A stretch of 64,000 nucleotides of DNA, from assembly GCA_012838665.1 (NCBI GenBank), contig DUOX01000032.1:1-64000 (forward strand). The letters run 5' to 3'. The notes beneath the pieces are model-generated. The model was not told where the DNA came from. It did not search any database and saw only the letters and a program-made list of their open reading frames with translations. Positions 17,920-26,723 of this stretch are shown piece after piece. Position 1 is the stretch's first letter. The number at the start of each line of letters is the position of its first letter. The translations under genes and the position numbers were made by a program. The stretch is from Clostridiales bacterium (GTDB taxonomy: Bacteria; Bacillota; Clostridia; Oscillospirales; Oscillospiraceae).

Positions 17920-18573
17920 ATGAAAAAACTTGCTACATTCATTTATGCAGTTTTGGCGGGAATATCAATCTCCATTGGATGCATAGCCTATTTGTCCATA
18001 GAAAACAAAGTCGTAGGCGCGATATTTTTTACCATAGGTCTTTTTACCGTTGTCACCCATGGCCTTAACCTCTTTACCGGAAAGGTTTGTTATGTTTTTG
18101 AAAAAGACAGGGCCTATGCCCTTAATTTGCCCATAATATGGCTGGGCAATCTTATAGGGGCCGTTGGAATTGGCCTGCTTGTACAGCTCACCAGGATAGC
18201 GGGAATTTCACAGCGGGCGGCCCAGCTGTGCGAGATTAAGCTGGCCGACGGGCCTTTGAGCATCTTTATTTTGGCCGTTTTTTGTAACATACTGATTTTT
18301 TTGGCCGTAGACGGCTTTGTCAGGAACGAAAAACATATAGGCAAATACATAGCTCTTTTTCTCGGAGTGTCGGTCTTTGTCATATGCGGCTTTGAGCACT
18401 GCGTTGCTAATATGTTCTACTTTTCAGCCGGCGGGGTATGGAGCCTTAAAACACTGCTTTATATTATCATCATGACATTGGGCAACGCGGTTGGAGGCGT
18501 GATTTTTCCCCTTGTGCGGCGGCTTAGGGCCAGGGCGGAGGCCGACGCGGAGCAGGTAGGCTCTGTAAAATAA
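17920..18573 (+). CDS. Formate/nitrite transporter (FNT) family channel, short form
   Basis: A 217-aa six-helix membrane protein of the FNT family, which forms pentameric channels for formate, nitrite or hydrosulfide. Characteristic stretches are HGLNLFTGK, the LGNLIGAVGIG helix and the C-terminal LGNAVGGVIFPLV. It is shorter than usual FNT proteins (260-290 aa), mainly at the N-terminus. GAGGGG precedes the ATG. It stands alone: divergent from prmA, with a terminator straight after. A fermentative anaerobe would plausibly use it for formate release. Nitrite or sulfide cannot be excluded. Confidence 0.8.
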   Translation: MKKLATFIYAVLAGISISIGCIAYLSIENKVVGAIFFTIGLFTVVTHGLNLFTGKVCYVFEKDRAYALNLPIIWLGNLIGAVGIGLLVQLTRIAGISQRAAQLCEIKLADGPLSIFILAVFCNILIFLAVDGFVRNEKHIGKYIALFLGVSVFVICGFEHCVANMFYFSAGGVWSLKTLLYIIIMTLGNAVGGVIFPLVRRLRARAEADAEQVGSVK

Positions 18574-18586
18574 ATAGGAAGTTATT

Positions 18587-18618
18587 AAAGGGGCTGCGCC
18601 TGCGCAGCCCCTTTTGTT
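18587..18618. terminator. Strong terminator after FNT gene
   Basis: Thirteen-bp stem AAAGGGGCTGCGC (18587-18599) with its complement at 18602-18614, ending CCCCTTTTGTTT. It lies between convergent genes; the AAAG side could also serve the reverse strand. Confidence 0.9.
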
Positions 18619-18834
18619 TCATTTATCTCCCTTTTCCCTGCGCCGGAGCTTTCTCAGATTGCCCCGGCCGTCGTCAATATAAGTGTTCTCTAAAGCCTGT
18701 TCAAGATTCCTGCGAACGGCGGCAACATACTCCTCCCTCAGTTTTTGGCGCTCGGCGGCCTCTTCGGGGGTAAGCTCCCGGCACTTTGCCAGGCGGGCAA
18801 GCTCGTTTATGCGGTCAATTTTGCTTTGTTCCAT
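18619..18834 (-). CDS. DUF896 (UPF0291) family small protein
   Basis: A 71-aa helical cytoplasmic protein with the family pattern INELARLAKCRELTPEEAAE followed by RQKLREEYVAAVRRN. The family (B. subtilis YnzC-like) has no assigned biochemical function. The gene lies two bases after the UPF0210 gene on the same strand and ends at the FNT terminator, so it is the last gene of the MATE-HD-ACT-UPF0210 group. Confidence 0.88.
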   Translation of the reverse strand: MEQSKIDRINELARLAKCRELTPEEAAERQKLREEYVAAVRRNLEQALENTYIDDGRGNLRKLRRREKGDK

Positions 18835-18836
18835 GG

Positions 18837-20195
18837 CTAGTTCTTCAGGCTGTGGAGGGGCGCGGGGATGCGCCCGCCCCGGGCTATGAACTGGGCGGGG
18901 GAAAACCTGTTTACCGGCATTACCGGGGCGCTGCCCAGCAGGCCGCCGAAGTCCACCACGTCACCCACCGTTTTGCCGGGTGCGGGAATAATGCGCACGG
19001 CGGTAGTCTTGTTGTTCACAACTCCGATTGCCGCCTCGTCGGCTATGATTCCCGCCAGGGTTTCAGCGCTGGTATCGCCGGGCACGGCAATCATGTCCAG
19101 CCCCACGGAGCACACGCAGGTCATGGCCTCCAGCTTTTCAAGGCTGAGGGAGCCCCTTTGGAGCGCCGCTATCATGCCCGCGTCCTCGCTTACGGGTATA
19201 AAGGCACCGGAAAGGCCGCCCACATGGCCCGAGGCCATGACCCCGCCTTTTTTCACCGCGTCGTTAAGGAGGGCCAGGGCGGCGGTAGTACCCGGCGCTC
19301 CTACGGATTCGAGCCCCATTTCCTCAAGAATGTCCGCCACACTGTCCCCGATGGCAGGGGTAGGGGCAAGGCTGAGGTCCACCACGCCGAAGGGCACCTT
19401 CAGCCTGCGGGAGGCCTCCATGGCCACCAGCTGGCCCATTCGGGTAATGCGGAAGGCTGTTTTCTTGACAATTTCGGCCACCTGGTCAAAGGGCAGCCCC
19501 TTGGCGCTCCTGAGGGCCTGGCGGACCACGCCCGGGCCCGAGACTCCGACGTTTATGGCGCATTCCGGCTCGCCCACCCCGTGGAAGGCTCCGGCCATGA
19601 AGGGGTTGTCCTCCACGGCGTTGGCAAACACCACCAGTTTGGCGCAGCCCATGCCGCCGCTGCTGGCTGTGAGATTGGCGGTTTCCTTAATTATCCTGCC
19701 CATCAAAGCCACCGCGTCCATGTTGATGCCCGCCCTTGTGGTGGCCACGTTTACGCTGGAGCAGACAAACTCCGTTGAGGCAAGGGCCTCGGGTATGGAG
19801 GCGATAAGCTTCTCATCCCCCACGGTCGCTCCCTTATGCACCAGGGAGGAGAATCCTCCAAGGAAGTTGACGCCCACTTCCCTTGCCGCCCGGTCCAGGG
19901 CAACAGCGAAGGGGACGTAATCGGATGCATCACTGCTCTCGGCTATCATGGAGATGGGCGTCACGGAAATGCGCTTGTTTACAATGGGGATTCCGAATTC
20001 CGCCTCAATTTCCTCTCCCGTCCGAACCAGATTCCCAGCCAGACGGCAGATTTTATCGTATATTTTTTCGCAGCTTTTCCTGGCATCCGAGTCGGCGCAG
20101 TCCCGTAGGGAAATGCCCATGGTTATGGTGCGTATATCCAGGTGCTGCTGGTCTATCATTTCTATGGTCTGTAAGATCTCTCCCTGATTTATCAT
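18837..20195 (-). CDS. UPF0210/DUF711 (PFL) family protein
   Basis: A 452-aa soluble protein of the conserved UPF0210 (DUF711) family. Its start [14 protein letters not shown] and the interior [27 protein letters not shown] and [16 protein letters not shown] match the family pattern. Weak relatedness to pyruvate formate-lyase-type folds gave the PFL name, but no glycyl-radical motif is visible and the function is unknown. An ACT-domain gene lies 79 bp upstream, an association that recurs in Firmicutes and suggests a shared role, perhaps amino-acid-responsive. DUF896 follows after two bases. Confidence 0.9.
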   Translation of the reverse strand: MINQGEILQTIEMIDQQHLDIRTITMGISLRDCADSDARKSCEKIYDKICRLAGNLVRTGEEIEAEFGIPIVNKRISVTPISMIAESSDASDYVPFAVALDRAAREVGVNFLGGFSSLVHKGATVGDEKLIASIPEALASTEFVCSSVNVATTRAGINMDAVALMGRIIKETANLTASSGGMGCAKLVVFANAVEDNPFMAGAFHGVGEPECAINVGVSGPGVVRQALRSAKGLPFDQVAEIVKKTAFRITRMGQLVAMEASRRLKVPFGVVDLSLAPTPAIGDSVADILEEMGLESVGAPGTTAALALLNDAVKKGGVMASGHVGGLSGAFIPVSEDAGMIAALQRGSLSLEKLEAMTCVCSVGLDMIAVPGDTSAETLAGIIADEAAIGVVNNKTTAVRIIPAPGKTVGDVVDFGGLLGSAPVMPVNRFSPAQFIARGGRIPAPLHSLKN

Positions 20196-20274
20196 AACGT
20201 ACTCCTATCTGCTAAAAACTGAGCAGCCTGCCGGAATGAGGGAGGGCAGCTGCGATTTGCTCCATGATACAGGG

Positions 20275-20544
20275 CTATATCCTGTGCATGGCGTTAAAAA
20301 TATCCTCCCGCTGTATGCGGATGGAAAGGGCCTGCTCCTCTCCCCACTCTTTAAGGATGCGGGACAGTTCTTCAAAGGGAACGGCGCACCTGGACAAGTC
20401 CACCAGCATTATCATGGTAAAATACTCCTGGAGGATTGTCTGGCTAATGTCCAGAATATTGACCTGGTGCTCCGCCAGAATGGAGCAGACACCTGCAATT
20501 ATGCCTATTTTATCCTTGCCTATGACTGTAACTATTGCACGCAT
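20275..20544 (-). CDS. ACT-domain protein (UPF0237 family)
   Basis: An 89-aa single ACT domain (MRAIVTVIGKDKIGIIAGV, then NILDISQTI), similar to the GcvR-like regulatory ACT proteins. ACT domains bind small ligands, mostly amino acids. AAAGGAG lies seven bases before the ATG, and the gene starts 12 bp after the HD-domain gene. Its partner is likely the UPF0210 protein downstream. No enzymatic residues are expected. Confidence 0.9.
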   Translation of the reverse strand: MRAIVTVIGKDKIGIIAGVCSILAEHQVNILDISQTILQEYFTMIMLVDLSRCAVPFEELSRILKEWGEEQALSIRIQREDIFNAMHRI

Positions 20545-20556
20545 TATAGTTCTCCT

Positions 20557-21144
20557 TTAGGTTAATGTATCTAGTTCATCCAGCGTAAGTTCAAATGCTG
20601 GAATAAAGTTTTCAAGAAAATATTTAAGCTCCGGCAAATCCATATCCTCCAACAGCTTTCGGGTCTGGGCTTCGGCGGATAAGAATTCGTTGTTGCCTGC
20701 CTTGCGCTCCTCAATGCACTTGATATAGGCGGAGAGCTTATCAGCCGCCTTTACCAGGGGATAGAGGTCGCCCTCCACTTCGGGGGACAGTAAGGGCTCA
20801 TACGCCTTTCTCAACTCCACCGGGAGTAAATTCAGTAGCCTTTTTGAGGCTATGCGCTCCACTTTCCGGTAAGCCGCCATTATGTCCCGGCTGTAGTATT
20901 TTATGGGTGTCGGCAGGTCGCCCGTAAGAATCTCGGATGCATCGTGGTACAGTGCCAGGGCGGCACAGGCGTTCACGTCACAGGGTTTACCAAAAATATC
21001 CCGGCGGATGATAGCCAAGGCGTGGGCCAGAACCGCCACCATGTGGCTGTGCTCCTGTATGTTTTCCGGCAGAGAATTTCGCATAAGACCCCAGCGGTTT
21101 ATATATCTCATACGGGATATAAGGGCGAAAAAACTCTGGCTCAT
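20557..21144 (-). CDS. HD-domain phosphohydrolase, YfbR-type 5'-nucleotidase
   Basis: A 195-aa soluble HD-superfamily protein. The metal site shows in ENIQEHSHMVAVLAH and ALALYHDASEILTGD (HD pair), followed by GDLPTPIKYY, which is characteristic of the YfbR 5'-deoxynucleotidase family acting on deoxynucleoside monophosphates. The start at 21144 overlaps the MATE stop by four bases (ATGA), with GGGAGG in the MATE 3' end, indicating translational coupling. A longer reading to 21225 would run into the MATE gene and is rejected. Confidence 0.87.
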   Translation of the reverse strand: MSQSFFALISRMRYINRWGLMRNSLPENIQEHSHMVAVLAHALAIIRRDIFGKPCDVNACAALALYHDASEILTGDLPTPIKYYSRDIMAAYRKVERIASKRLLNLLPVELRKAYEPLLSPEVEGDLYPLVKAADKLSAYIKCIEERKAGNNEFLSAEAQTRKLLEDMDLPELKYFLENFIPAFELTLDELDTLT

Positions 21145-22502
21145 TCCGTCTGTACCTCCCTTTTTACTATACCCTTGGTTTGCCACTTGCCCCCGAAGAA
21201 GCGGATGAAAACCATCATTATGCATATGGTCCAGCCCACGGGCACCGCCTTCCAGACTGAAGAATAACCTACGTCAAAAACATACGCCATGGTATAGGAG
21301 CAGGTTACCCGGACGAAAAGGCTGGTAGCCGTGCATAAACTGGTAAAAAGCACGTCTCCGGCTCCCTGCAATACTCCCGAGGTAACTATGTAAAAGCTGA
21401 AAACAAGGTAGAAGAACGACAGGAAGCGGATAAATTCCACAGACTGGGTCAGAGTCTCCCCTTCCACGCCAAAGAGGGACGCCAGGGGCGCGGCTAAAGT
21501 ATAGGTCAGCGTCGTGATGACGACACAGACGCAGAAACTCATTGTCACGGCGCCCCGCCAGCCTTTTTTGATTCGGCCGATGTTTCCGGCTCCCATGTTC
21601 TGTCCCGTAAAGTTGGACGCGCCGATGTTAAATCCCAGAACGGGTATTGTGGCATAGTTTTCTATACGTGTGCCCACAGTAAAGGCGGCCATGGTTGCCT
21701 GACCAAAACTGTTTACCAGTCTCTGCATTAAAACATTGCCAAAGGACAAGACGCAATGCTGAAGGGTGGTGGGGATGCCCAGCCTGAGGCAAAGCTTGCA
21801 CTTGTCCGGATCAAACACAAACTCTCCTCTTTTAAAGCGGAACATGGGGTACCTTTTAAACATGTAAATAGCGCTTACCACGGTACTTGCCGCCTGGGAT
21901 ATAACCGTGGCAATTGCAGCCCCCGCTACGCCCCATTTAAACTGTATAACAAAAACCAGGTCAAGTAGAAGATTTGCGACCCCGGAAATGCCCAAAAAAA
22001 TAAGGGTTGCCTTGGAATCGCCTACGGCCCGGAGTATTGAGGCTATGGTGTTATATGCAAACTGAAGCACTATGCCCAGAGCGTATATGGAAAAGTAATC
22101 TATTGCCATTTGCAAAATTTCGCTGTTTTTTATGCGAAGCAGGCTGTTGAGCAGCCATCCGGTAAAGACAAAACCCAGCACGGAAAGTATTGCGCCTATC
22201 GAAACCAGGAGAATAAGAGAGGTGGAAACAGCGTTTTTCAGCTCATCCATACGTTTTGCTCCGTAGAGCTGGGAAATCATAATGCCGGCCCCGTTGCCAA
22301 GGCCGATTGCCACCGCAATGAAAACCATAGCCAGGGTACCCGAGCTTCCCACAGCAGCAAGAGCGCTTTCACTGACATAGTTGCCCACAACTATGCCGTC
22401 AACAGTATTATAAAGCTGCTGCAGCAAATTGCCTATCATAACAGGCAGGGAAAACAGTAATATGAGCTTCCATTCCCTGCCAACAGTCATATCCTTGGCC
22501 AA
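21141..22502 (-). CDS. MATE-family multidrug efflux protein
   Basis: A 453-aa membrane antiporter with about 12 helices. The family start is SLPVMIGNLLQQLYNTVDGIV, followed by GLGNGAGIMISQLYGAK, and the repeat in the second half has FNIGASNFTGQNMGAG. It exports drugs or metabolites using Na+ or H+ gradients. The start codon is TTG at 22502, nine bases after AAGGAG; an ATG four codons later is too far from that site. It heads the reverse-strand group. Substrate unknown. Confidence 0.9.
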   Translation of the reverse strand: MAKDMTVGREWKLILLFSLPVMIGNLLQQLYNTVDGIVVGNYVSESALAAVGSSGTLAMVFIAVAIGLGNGAGIMISQLYGAKRMDELKNAVSTSLILLVSIGAILSVLGFVFTGWLLNSLLRIKNSEILQMAIDYFSIYALGIVLQFAYNTIASILRAVGDSKATLIFLGISGVANLLLDLVFVIQFKWGVAGAAIATVISQAASTVVSAIYMFKRYPMFRFKRGEFVFDPDKCKLCLRLGIPTTLQHCVLSFGNVLMQRLVNSFGQATMAAFTVGTRIENYATIPVLGFNIGASNFTGQNMGAGNIGRIKKGWRGAVTMSFCVCVVITTLTYTLAAPLASLFGVEGETLTQSVEFIRFLSFFYLVFSFYIVTSGVLQGAGDVLFTSLCTATSLFVRVTCSYTMAYVFDVGYSSVWKAVPVGWTICIMMVFIRFFGGKWQTKGIVKREVQTE

Positions 22503-22610
22503 TGTTTTTCACTCCTTAAATTACGCATATAATAATACCATGTAAAAGGCTGTTTTACAATTAAAATTGCAAAAAAGATTCTGATTGACATGGAATATGC
22601 CTCAGTTCTC

Positions 22611-22639
22611 TTGCATTTTCCATAATTTGATGTTAGAAT
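22611..22639 (+). promoter_or_regulatory. Promoter of the typA remnant
   Basis: TTGCAT (22611-22616), a 17-bp spacer and TAGAAT (22634-22639). It lies 38 bp before the TTG start, so the collapsed gene keeps a credible promoter. Confidence 0.6.
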
Positions 22640-22677
22640 TATTTGTTAACCCATATAAATTAGGAAGTGCTTATATA

Positions 22678-22893
22678 TTGTCAAATTTGCGCAACATCGC
22701 CATAATAGCCCATGTTGACCACGGCAAAACCACTCTGGCGGATGCCATGCTCTCCCAAAGCGGCCTGGAACAGTGTCTGGAATTTTTTGCCGATGACGAG
22801 CTGTTGGAAGTTACCCCCTTCAGCCTGCGGCTGCGCAAAAGAATTCTTGACCATGGTCAGAGGATGAGAGCTTTAAAAAGTGGAAAAAAATAA
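22678..22893 (+). pseudogene. typA: Internally deleted typA/bipA remnant (71 codons)
   Basis: Codons 1-29 match the N-terminus of the translational GTPase TypA/BipA, including the P-loop [19 protein letters not shown]. Codons 30-71 match its extreme C-terminus: [18 protein letters not shown] followed by [17 protein letters not shown]. TypA normally has about 600 residues, so some 530 codons are missing and the ends are joined in frame near 22764. Promoter, AGGAAG ribosome site, TTG start and stop all remain. What is left has G1 but no other GTPase motif, and no beta-barrel or EF-G-like domains, so it cannot be a working TypA. It is either a real deletion or an assembly error; no full copy is seen in this window. 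Confidence 0.85.
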
Positions 22894-23007
22894 TCCCTTT
22901 GATGGGATGCTAAATAAATCATCTCGCTGAAAATGCCCCATTAACAACAGGAACGAAGAATTAACTTTCGGCATAGATGACGGAAAACCCGTCAAGGAGG
23001 ATGCATT

Positions 23008-23880
23008 ATGCAGAACTATACTATTTTCACGGATTCCACATGCGATCTCACCCCTGAGCAGGTGGGGGAATGCGATGTCCGGGTGATGCCTATGGAAGTA
23101 GTTATCGGGGGGCAGGCATTCCTTCATTACCCCGACGAACGGGAAATGAGCCTGAAGGAGTTTTACACCAGGCTGCGGGCCGGGGAAACCGCTACCACCG
23201 CAGCTATCAGCATGGGTACCTGGGAACAGGCTCTGGAGGAGGAACTCAAAAAGGGCAATGACCTGCTGCTTATCATCTTCTCTTCCGCTCTCAGCAGCAC
23301 CTGTGATAACGCCAGAATGGCCGCCGAAGAACTGAAGGAAAGATACCCTGAGCGCAAAATTGTCATTGTCGACTCCCTTTGCGAATCCCTGGGCGTGGGC
23401 ATGCTGGCCAGAATGGCCTCTAAGTGGCGGGCCGAAGGCAGGACCATCGAGGAAAACGCCGCCCTGCTGGAGGGCATCAAGCTCAAAGTTCACCACTGGT
23501 TTACGGTTGACGACCTGGCCCACCTCCGCCGGGGAGGCCGCATATCCGGGACCACCGCCGTGGTAGGGCAGGCCCTGGGAATCAAGCCCATACTCCATAT
23601 GGACGGGGAAGGCCGCCTTGTGGCCGTAGGGAAGGTCCGGGGCCGGAAGAATGCCATACGGGAACTCATTAACCGCATGGAAGAGCTGGCGGAGGAGCCT
23701 GCCGAGCAGGATACCTTTATCATCCACGCCGACTGTCCCGAGGATGCCCAGACCCTGCGCCGAGAACTTCTCTCAAGAATCCCCGTAAAAAGCGTAACCA
23801 TCAACCAGCTGGGGCCCATAGCCGGAGCCCATGCCGGTCCGGGAACCCTCGCCGTGTTTTTCGTAGGAAAGCACAGATAG
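23008..23880 (+). CDS. DegV-family fatty-acid-binding protein
   Basis: A 290-aa DegV-fold protein. These bind a fatty acid and in some bacteria (FakB) present it to a kinase for phosphorylation and membrane lipid synthesis. The diagnostic start is FTDSTCDLTPEQV, then TTAAISMGTW, SSALSSTCDNA and LRRGGRISGT around the lipid pocket, ending IAGAHAGPGTLAVFF. Length is typical (280-290). GGAGG lies ten bases before the ATG. No fakA/DAK gene is adjacent. Confidence 0.92.
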   Translation: MQNYTIFTDSTCDLTPEQVGECDVRVMPMEVVIGGQAFLHYPDEREMSLKEFYTRLRAGETATTAAISMGTWEQALEEELKKGNDLLLIIFSSALSSTCDNARMAAEELKERYPERKIVIVDSLCESLGVGMLARMASKWRAEGRTIEENAALLEGIKLKVHHWFTVDDLAHLRRGGRISGTTAVVGQALGIKPILHMDGEGRLVAVGKVRGRKNAIRELINRMEELAEEPAEQDTFIIHADCPEDAQTLRRELLSRIPVKSVTINQLGPIAGAHAGPGTLAVFFVGKHR

Positions 23881-23901
23881 TTTGCAGATAATATTTTTAG
23901 C

Positions 23902-23930
23902 TTTACAAATGCCGCAGAATATGATACTAT
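23902..23930 (+). promoter_or_regulatory. rpsO promoter
   Basis: TTTACA (23902-23907), 17-bp spacer, TACTAT (23925-23930), consistent with a housekeeping sigma factor. Transcription would give a leader of about 105 bases before rpsO. Confidence 0.6.
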
Positions 23931-23936
23931 ATCCTG

Positions 23937-24035
23937 CGCTTTAGCCCCGCAGCCCGGTTTTGGGATACCGCCGGCATAAGTGCCGGTAGCCTTTCCGCCC
24001 AACACTGAGCCCGAGGGTTTTGAAAATAAGAAAGG
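23937..24035 (+). promoter_or_regulatory. Structured rpsO leader, possible S15 autoregulatory element
   Basis: The leader contains a 6-bp hairpin CCGGCA-TAAG-TGCCGG (23971-23986) and flanking complementary G/C runs (TTTTGGG near 23960, CGCCCAA near 23997). S15 represses its own translation through leader structures in many bacteria, and several architectures are known. The match here is to that general idea, not to a named consensus. Confidence 0.35.
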
Positions 24036-24044
24036 AGCAATAAA

Positions 24045-24311
24045 ATGATTACAAAGGAACAAAAAACAACAATTATCCAGGAAAATCGTACCCATGAGAA
24101 AGACACAGGTTCTCCCGAGGTGCAGATCGCGATTCTCACGGAGCGTATTAACCAGCTCACGGAGCACTTGAAAGTCCACAAAAAAGACAAACATAGCCGC
24201 TTGGGCCTTTTAAAAATGGTAGGCAAGCGCCGCCGTCTGTTGGACTATCTTGCAAAGAAGGACATCGAACGTTACCGCGCCTGCATTGCCAAGCTGGGTA
24301 TAAGAAAGTAA
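24045..24311 (+). CDS. rpsO: 30S ribosomal protein S15
   Basis: Primary rRNA-binding protein of the small subunit platform, 88 aa, normal length. Family blocks present: [20 protein letters not shown], then [16 protein letters not shown] and [16 protein letters not shown] precedes the ATG by about seven bases. Its position just before pnp is the common bacterial arrangement, here separated by a terminator and a structured pnp leader. Confidence 0.98.
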   Translation: MITKEQKTTIIQENRTHEKDTGSPEVQIAILTERINQLTEHLKVHKKDKHSRLGLLKMVGKRRRLLDYLAKKDIERYRACIAKLGIRK

Positions 24312-24321
24312 GCACGTTATT

Positions 24322-24349
24322 AAACGGGCGGGGCCATCCCCGCCCGTTT
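24322..24349 (+). terminator. Terminator/attenuator between rpsO and pnp
   Basis: Perfect 12-bp stem AAACGGGCGGGG (24322-24333) with its complement (24338-24349) and a 4-base loop. It ends CGTTTGAG without a long T-run, so partial read-through into pnp is possible. Confidence 0.75.
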
Positions 24350-24409
24350 GAGCAATTTGAACTATATTATTTCACAAAAAAGTTAATGATATAAAATAAA
24401 AAGTGATGA

Positions 24410-24500
24410 CGGAGCGGCGGTTGCCCTCTAGCAGTTGAAAATGGGCTCCCGGCCCAATTGCGGGAGAATATTTTCAAGTGCTAAAAGGAAGGCTGCTCCG
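24410..24500 (+). promoter_or_regulatory. Long imperfect hairpin in the pnp leader
   Basis: Three nested helices form one extended stem: CGGAGCGGC (24410-24418) with GCTGCTCCG (24492-24500, one G-U), TAGCAGTTGAAAAT (24429-24442) with ATTTTCAAGTGCTA (24470-24483, one mismatch), and CTCCCG (24446-24451) with CGGGAG (24461-24466). The stem ends eight bases before the AAAGGAG site of pnp. In enterobacteria PNPase represses its own synthesis through an RNase III-processed leader stem. A similar control is inferred here. Confidence 0.65.
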
Positions 24501-24521
24501 CCATACGAAAGGAGCACAAAT

Positions 24522-26651
24522 ATGATAATAAAGAAAAAGACTTTCCCCGAAGAACGAAAGTACAGTATTGACTTCTGCGGCCGTCCCCTGACACTGGAGG
24601 TCGGAAAACTGGCGGAGCTGTGCAACGCCTCAGTCCTCGTAAGATACGGCGAAACCACGGTTCTGGTTGCGGCCACGGCTTCTTCCCGCCCCAAAGAAGG
24701 TGTTGACTACTTCCCCCTTTCCGTGGACTTTGAGGAAAAGCTCTACGCCGTAGGCCGCGTACCCGGCAGCTTTTTGCGCCGGGAAGGCCGCCCCAGCCTT
24801 CAGGCTGTGCTGGCCGCCCGTATGATTGACAGGCCCATGCGTCCCCTCTTCCCCGAGGATTTGCGCAACGACGTGGTCATCACCTGCACCTGCCTCTCCG
24901 TGGATTGGGACTGCTCGCCGGAGATTGCGGCCATGATAGGCGCCTCCGCCGCGGTAGCGATTTCCGACATTCCCTGGAACGGCCCCATCGCCGGCGTAGT
25001 TCTGGGTTGGGACGGCAAGAACTACCTCTTTAACCCCACGCAAAAAGAGCGCGAGAACAATCAAATGACCGTGACCGTTGCCGCCACGCGCCAAAAAGTG
25101 GTTATGATTGAGGCCACGGCCAATCAAATAGAAGAAGAAATCATGTACCAGGGCATAATAAAGGCCCACGAAACCGTTATGCCCGTACTGGACCTGATTG
25201 ACAGAATGGTCGCCGAAATCGGCAAAGAGAAGTTTGCCTACGATAAAGCCCCCTTTGACGACGAGCTTTACAACAGGCTCAGGGAAAACGAGCTGTCCGG
25301 CATGGAATACTGCATGGACACGGACGACAAAAACGTCCGGGAGGCCAGAGTCAACGAGTGGATAGACACCGTTATGGAAAAATACGGGGTGGAATTCCCC
25401 GATATGGACAAATACCTGGACGAAATAATCTACCGCCTCCAAAAACAGGTGGTAAAGACCTGGCTATTGGACGGCAAGCGGGTGGACGGCAGGGCCATGA
25501 ACGAAATCCGGCCCCTGGCCGCGGAAGTGGGGCTTATCCCCAGAGTGCACGGTTCCGGCCTTTTCACCCGGGGGCAGACCCAGGTGTTGTCCATCGTCAC
25601 CCTGAATACCATCTCCGCTGCTCAGAAGCTGGATACCATCTGGGAAGAGGAAAGCAAGTGTTTCATACACCATTACAACTTCCCCTCCTTCTCCGTGGGC
25701 GAAGCCCGGGGCAGCCGCTCCACCAGCCGCCGGGAATACGGACACGGCGCGCTGGCGGAAAAGGCGCTGGAGCCCGTTATTCCCTTTTTCGACGAATTCC
25801 CCTACACCATTCGCGTTGTTTCCGAAGTTTTAAGCTCCAACGGCAGCACATCCCAGGGCGCAATTTGCGGCAGCACCCTGGCCCTCATGGACGCCGGCGT
25901 GCCCATCAAGGCCCCTGTGGCTGGCATCTCCTGCGGACTTATTACCGAGGGGAACCGTTGGACCACTTTCATAGACATCCAGGGCGTGGAGGACTTCCAC
26001 GGGGAGATGGACTTCAAGGTGGCGGGCACAAAGAAAGGTATCACCGCCATCCAGATGGACCTTAAAAACGACGGGCTTACCTACCCGGTTATTAAAAACG
26101 CTCTTGAAATCACAAGAGAAGCCCGCTGCCATATTTTGGACGAAGTTATGCTGCCCTGCATTAGCGAGCCTCGTCCCGAGCTTGCGCCCACGGCTCCCAA
26201 GATGATTAAGATGACCATAAATCCGGATAAGATCCGCGAGGTTATAGGCTCCGGCGGCAAGGTGATTCAGAAGATTACCGCCGATACCGGCTGCAAAATT
26301 GACATTGAGGACGATGGGTCCATCTTCATCGCCTGCGAGGATATCGAATCCTGCCGCGCCGCCCAAAAGCTCATAGAGGATATCGTCTTCGAGCCGGAGG
26401 TGGGAAAACTCTATTACGGCAAGGTTGTCCGCACCATACCCATCGGCGCCTTTGTGGAGATTAGCCCCGGCAAGGACGGTATGATACACATCAAGGACCT
26501 AGAGTTCAAGCATACCGACAAGGTGGAAGACGTATTAAAAGTTGGCGACATGACCTGGGTCAAGGTCACCGAAATAGACGACAAAGGCCGCGTAAACCTT
26601 TCCAGAAAAGAAGCACTGAAGGAACGGCAAAACGCAGGTCTAAAAGACTAA
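24522..26651 (+). CDS. pnp: Polyribonucleotide nucleotidyltransferase (PNPase)
   Basis: Phosphorolytic 3'-5' exoribonuclease of RNA turnover, 709 aa, normal length. It has two RNase PH-like halves (for example RREYGHGALAEKAL and LSSNGSTSQGAICGSTLALM), a KH domain with IGSGGKVIQ near residue 570 and a C-terminal S1 domain (GAFVEISPGKDGMIHI). The start is taken at 24522, seven bases after AAAGGAG; a longer reading to 24435 would translate through the leader hairpin. It lies downstream of rpsO and before an M16 peptidase, the usual Firmicutes order. Confidence 0.97.
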   Translation: MIIKKKTFPEERKYSIDFCGRPLTLEVGKLAELCNASVLVRYGETTVLVAATASSRPKEGVDYFPLSVDFEEKLYAVGRVPGSFLRREGRPSLQAVLAARMIDRPMRPLFPEDLRNDVVITCTCLSVDWDCSPEIAAMIGASAAVAISDIPWNGPIAGVVLGWDGKNYLFNPTQKERENNQMTVTVAATRQKVVMIEATANQIEEEIMYQGIIKAHETVMPVLDLIDRMVAEIGKEKFAYDKAPFDDELYNRLRENELSGMEYCMDTDDKNVREARVNEWIDTVMEKYGVEFPDMDKYLDEIIYRLQKQVVKTWLLDGKRVDGRAMNEIRPLAAEVGLIPRVHGSGLFTRGQTQVLSIVTLNTISAAQKLDTIWEEESKCFIHHYNFPSFSVGEARGSRSTSRREYGHGALAEKALEPVIPFFDEFPYTIRVVSEVLSSNGSTSQGAICGSTLALMDAGVPIKAPVAGISCGLITEGNRWTTFIDIQGVEDFHGEMDFKVAGTKKGITAIQMDLKNDGLTYPVIKNALEITREARCHILDEVMLPCISEPRPELAPTAPKMIKMTINPDKIREVIGSGGKVIQKITADTGCKIDIEDDGSIFIACEDIESCRAAQKLIEDIVFEPEVGKLYYGKVVRTIPIGAFVEISPGKDGMIHIKDLEFKHTDKVEDVLKVGDMTWVKVTEIDDKGRVNLSRKEALKERQNAGLKD

Positions 26652-26663
26652 AGCATTTTCGCA

Positions 26664-26689
26664 GGAGGCGGAGGGAAACCTCCGCCTTC
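26664..26689 (+). terminator. GAAA-capped hairpin after pnp
   Basis: Eleven-bp stem GGAGGCGGAGG/CCTCCGCCTTCC-type (26664-26674 with 26679-26689, one G-U) closed by a GAAA tetraloop. No T-run follows, so it may act as a stabilising or processing hairpin rather than a full terminator. Confidence 0.55.
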
Positions 26690-26723
26690 CATTATTAATA
26701 CCAAGGACGGAAAAGGAATAAAT

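Noticed and set aside
18786..19920. Forward open frames of 330 and 350 codons opposite the UPF0210 gene
   Set aside because: Both run antisense through a conserved gene; high G+C third positions explain the lack of stops.
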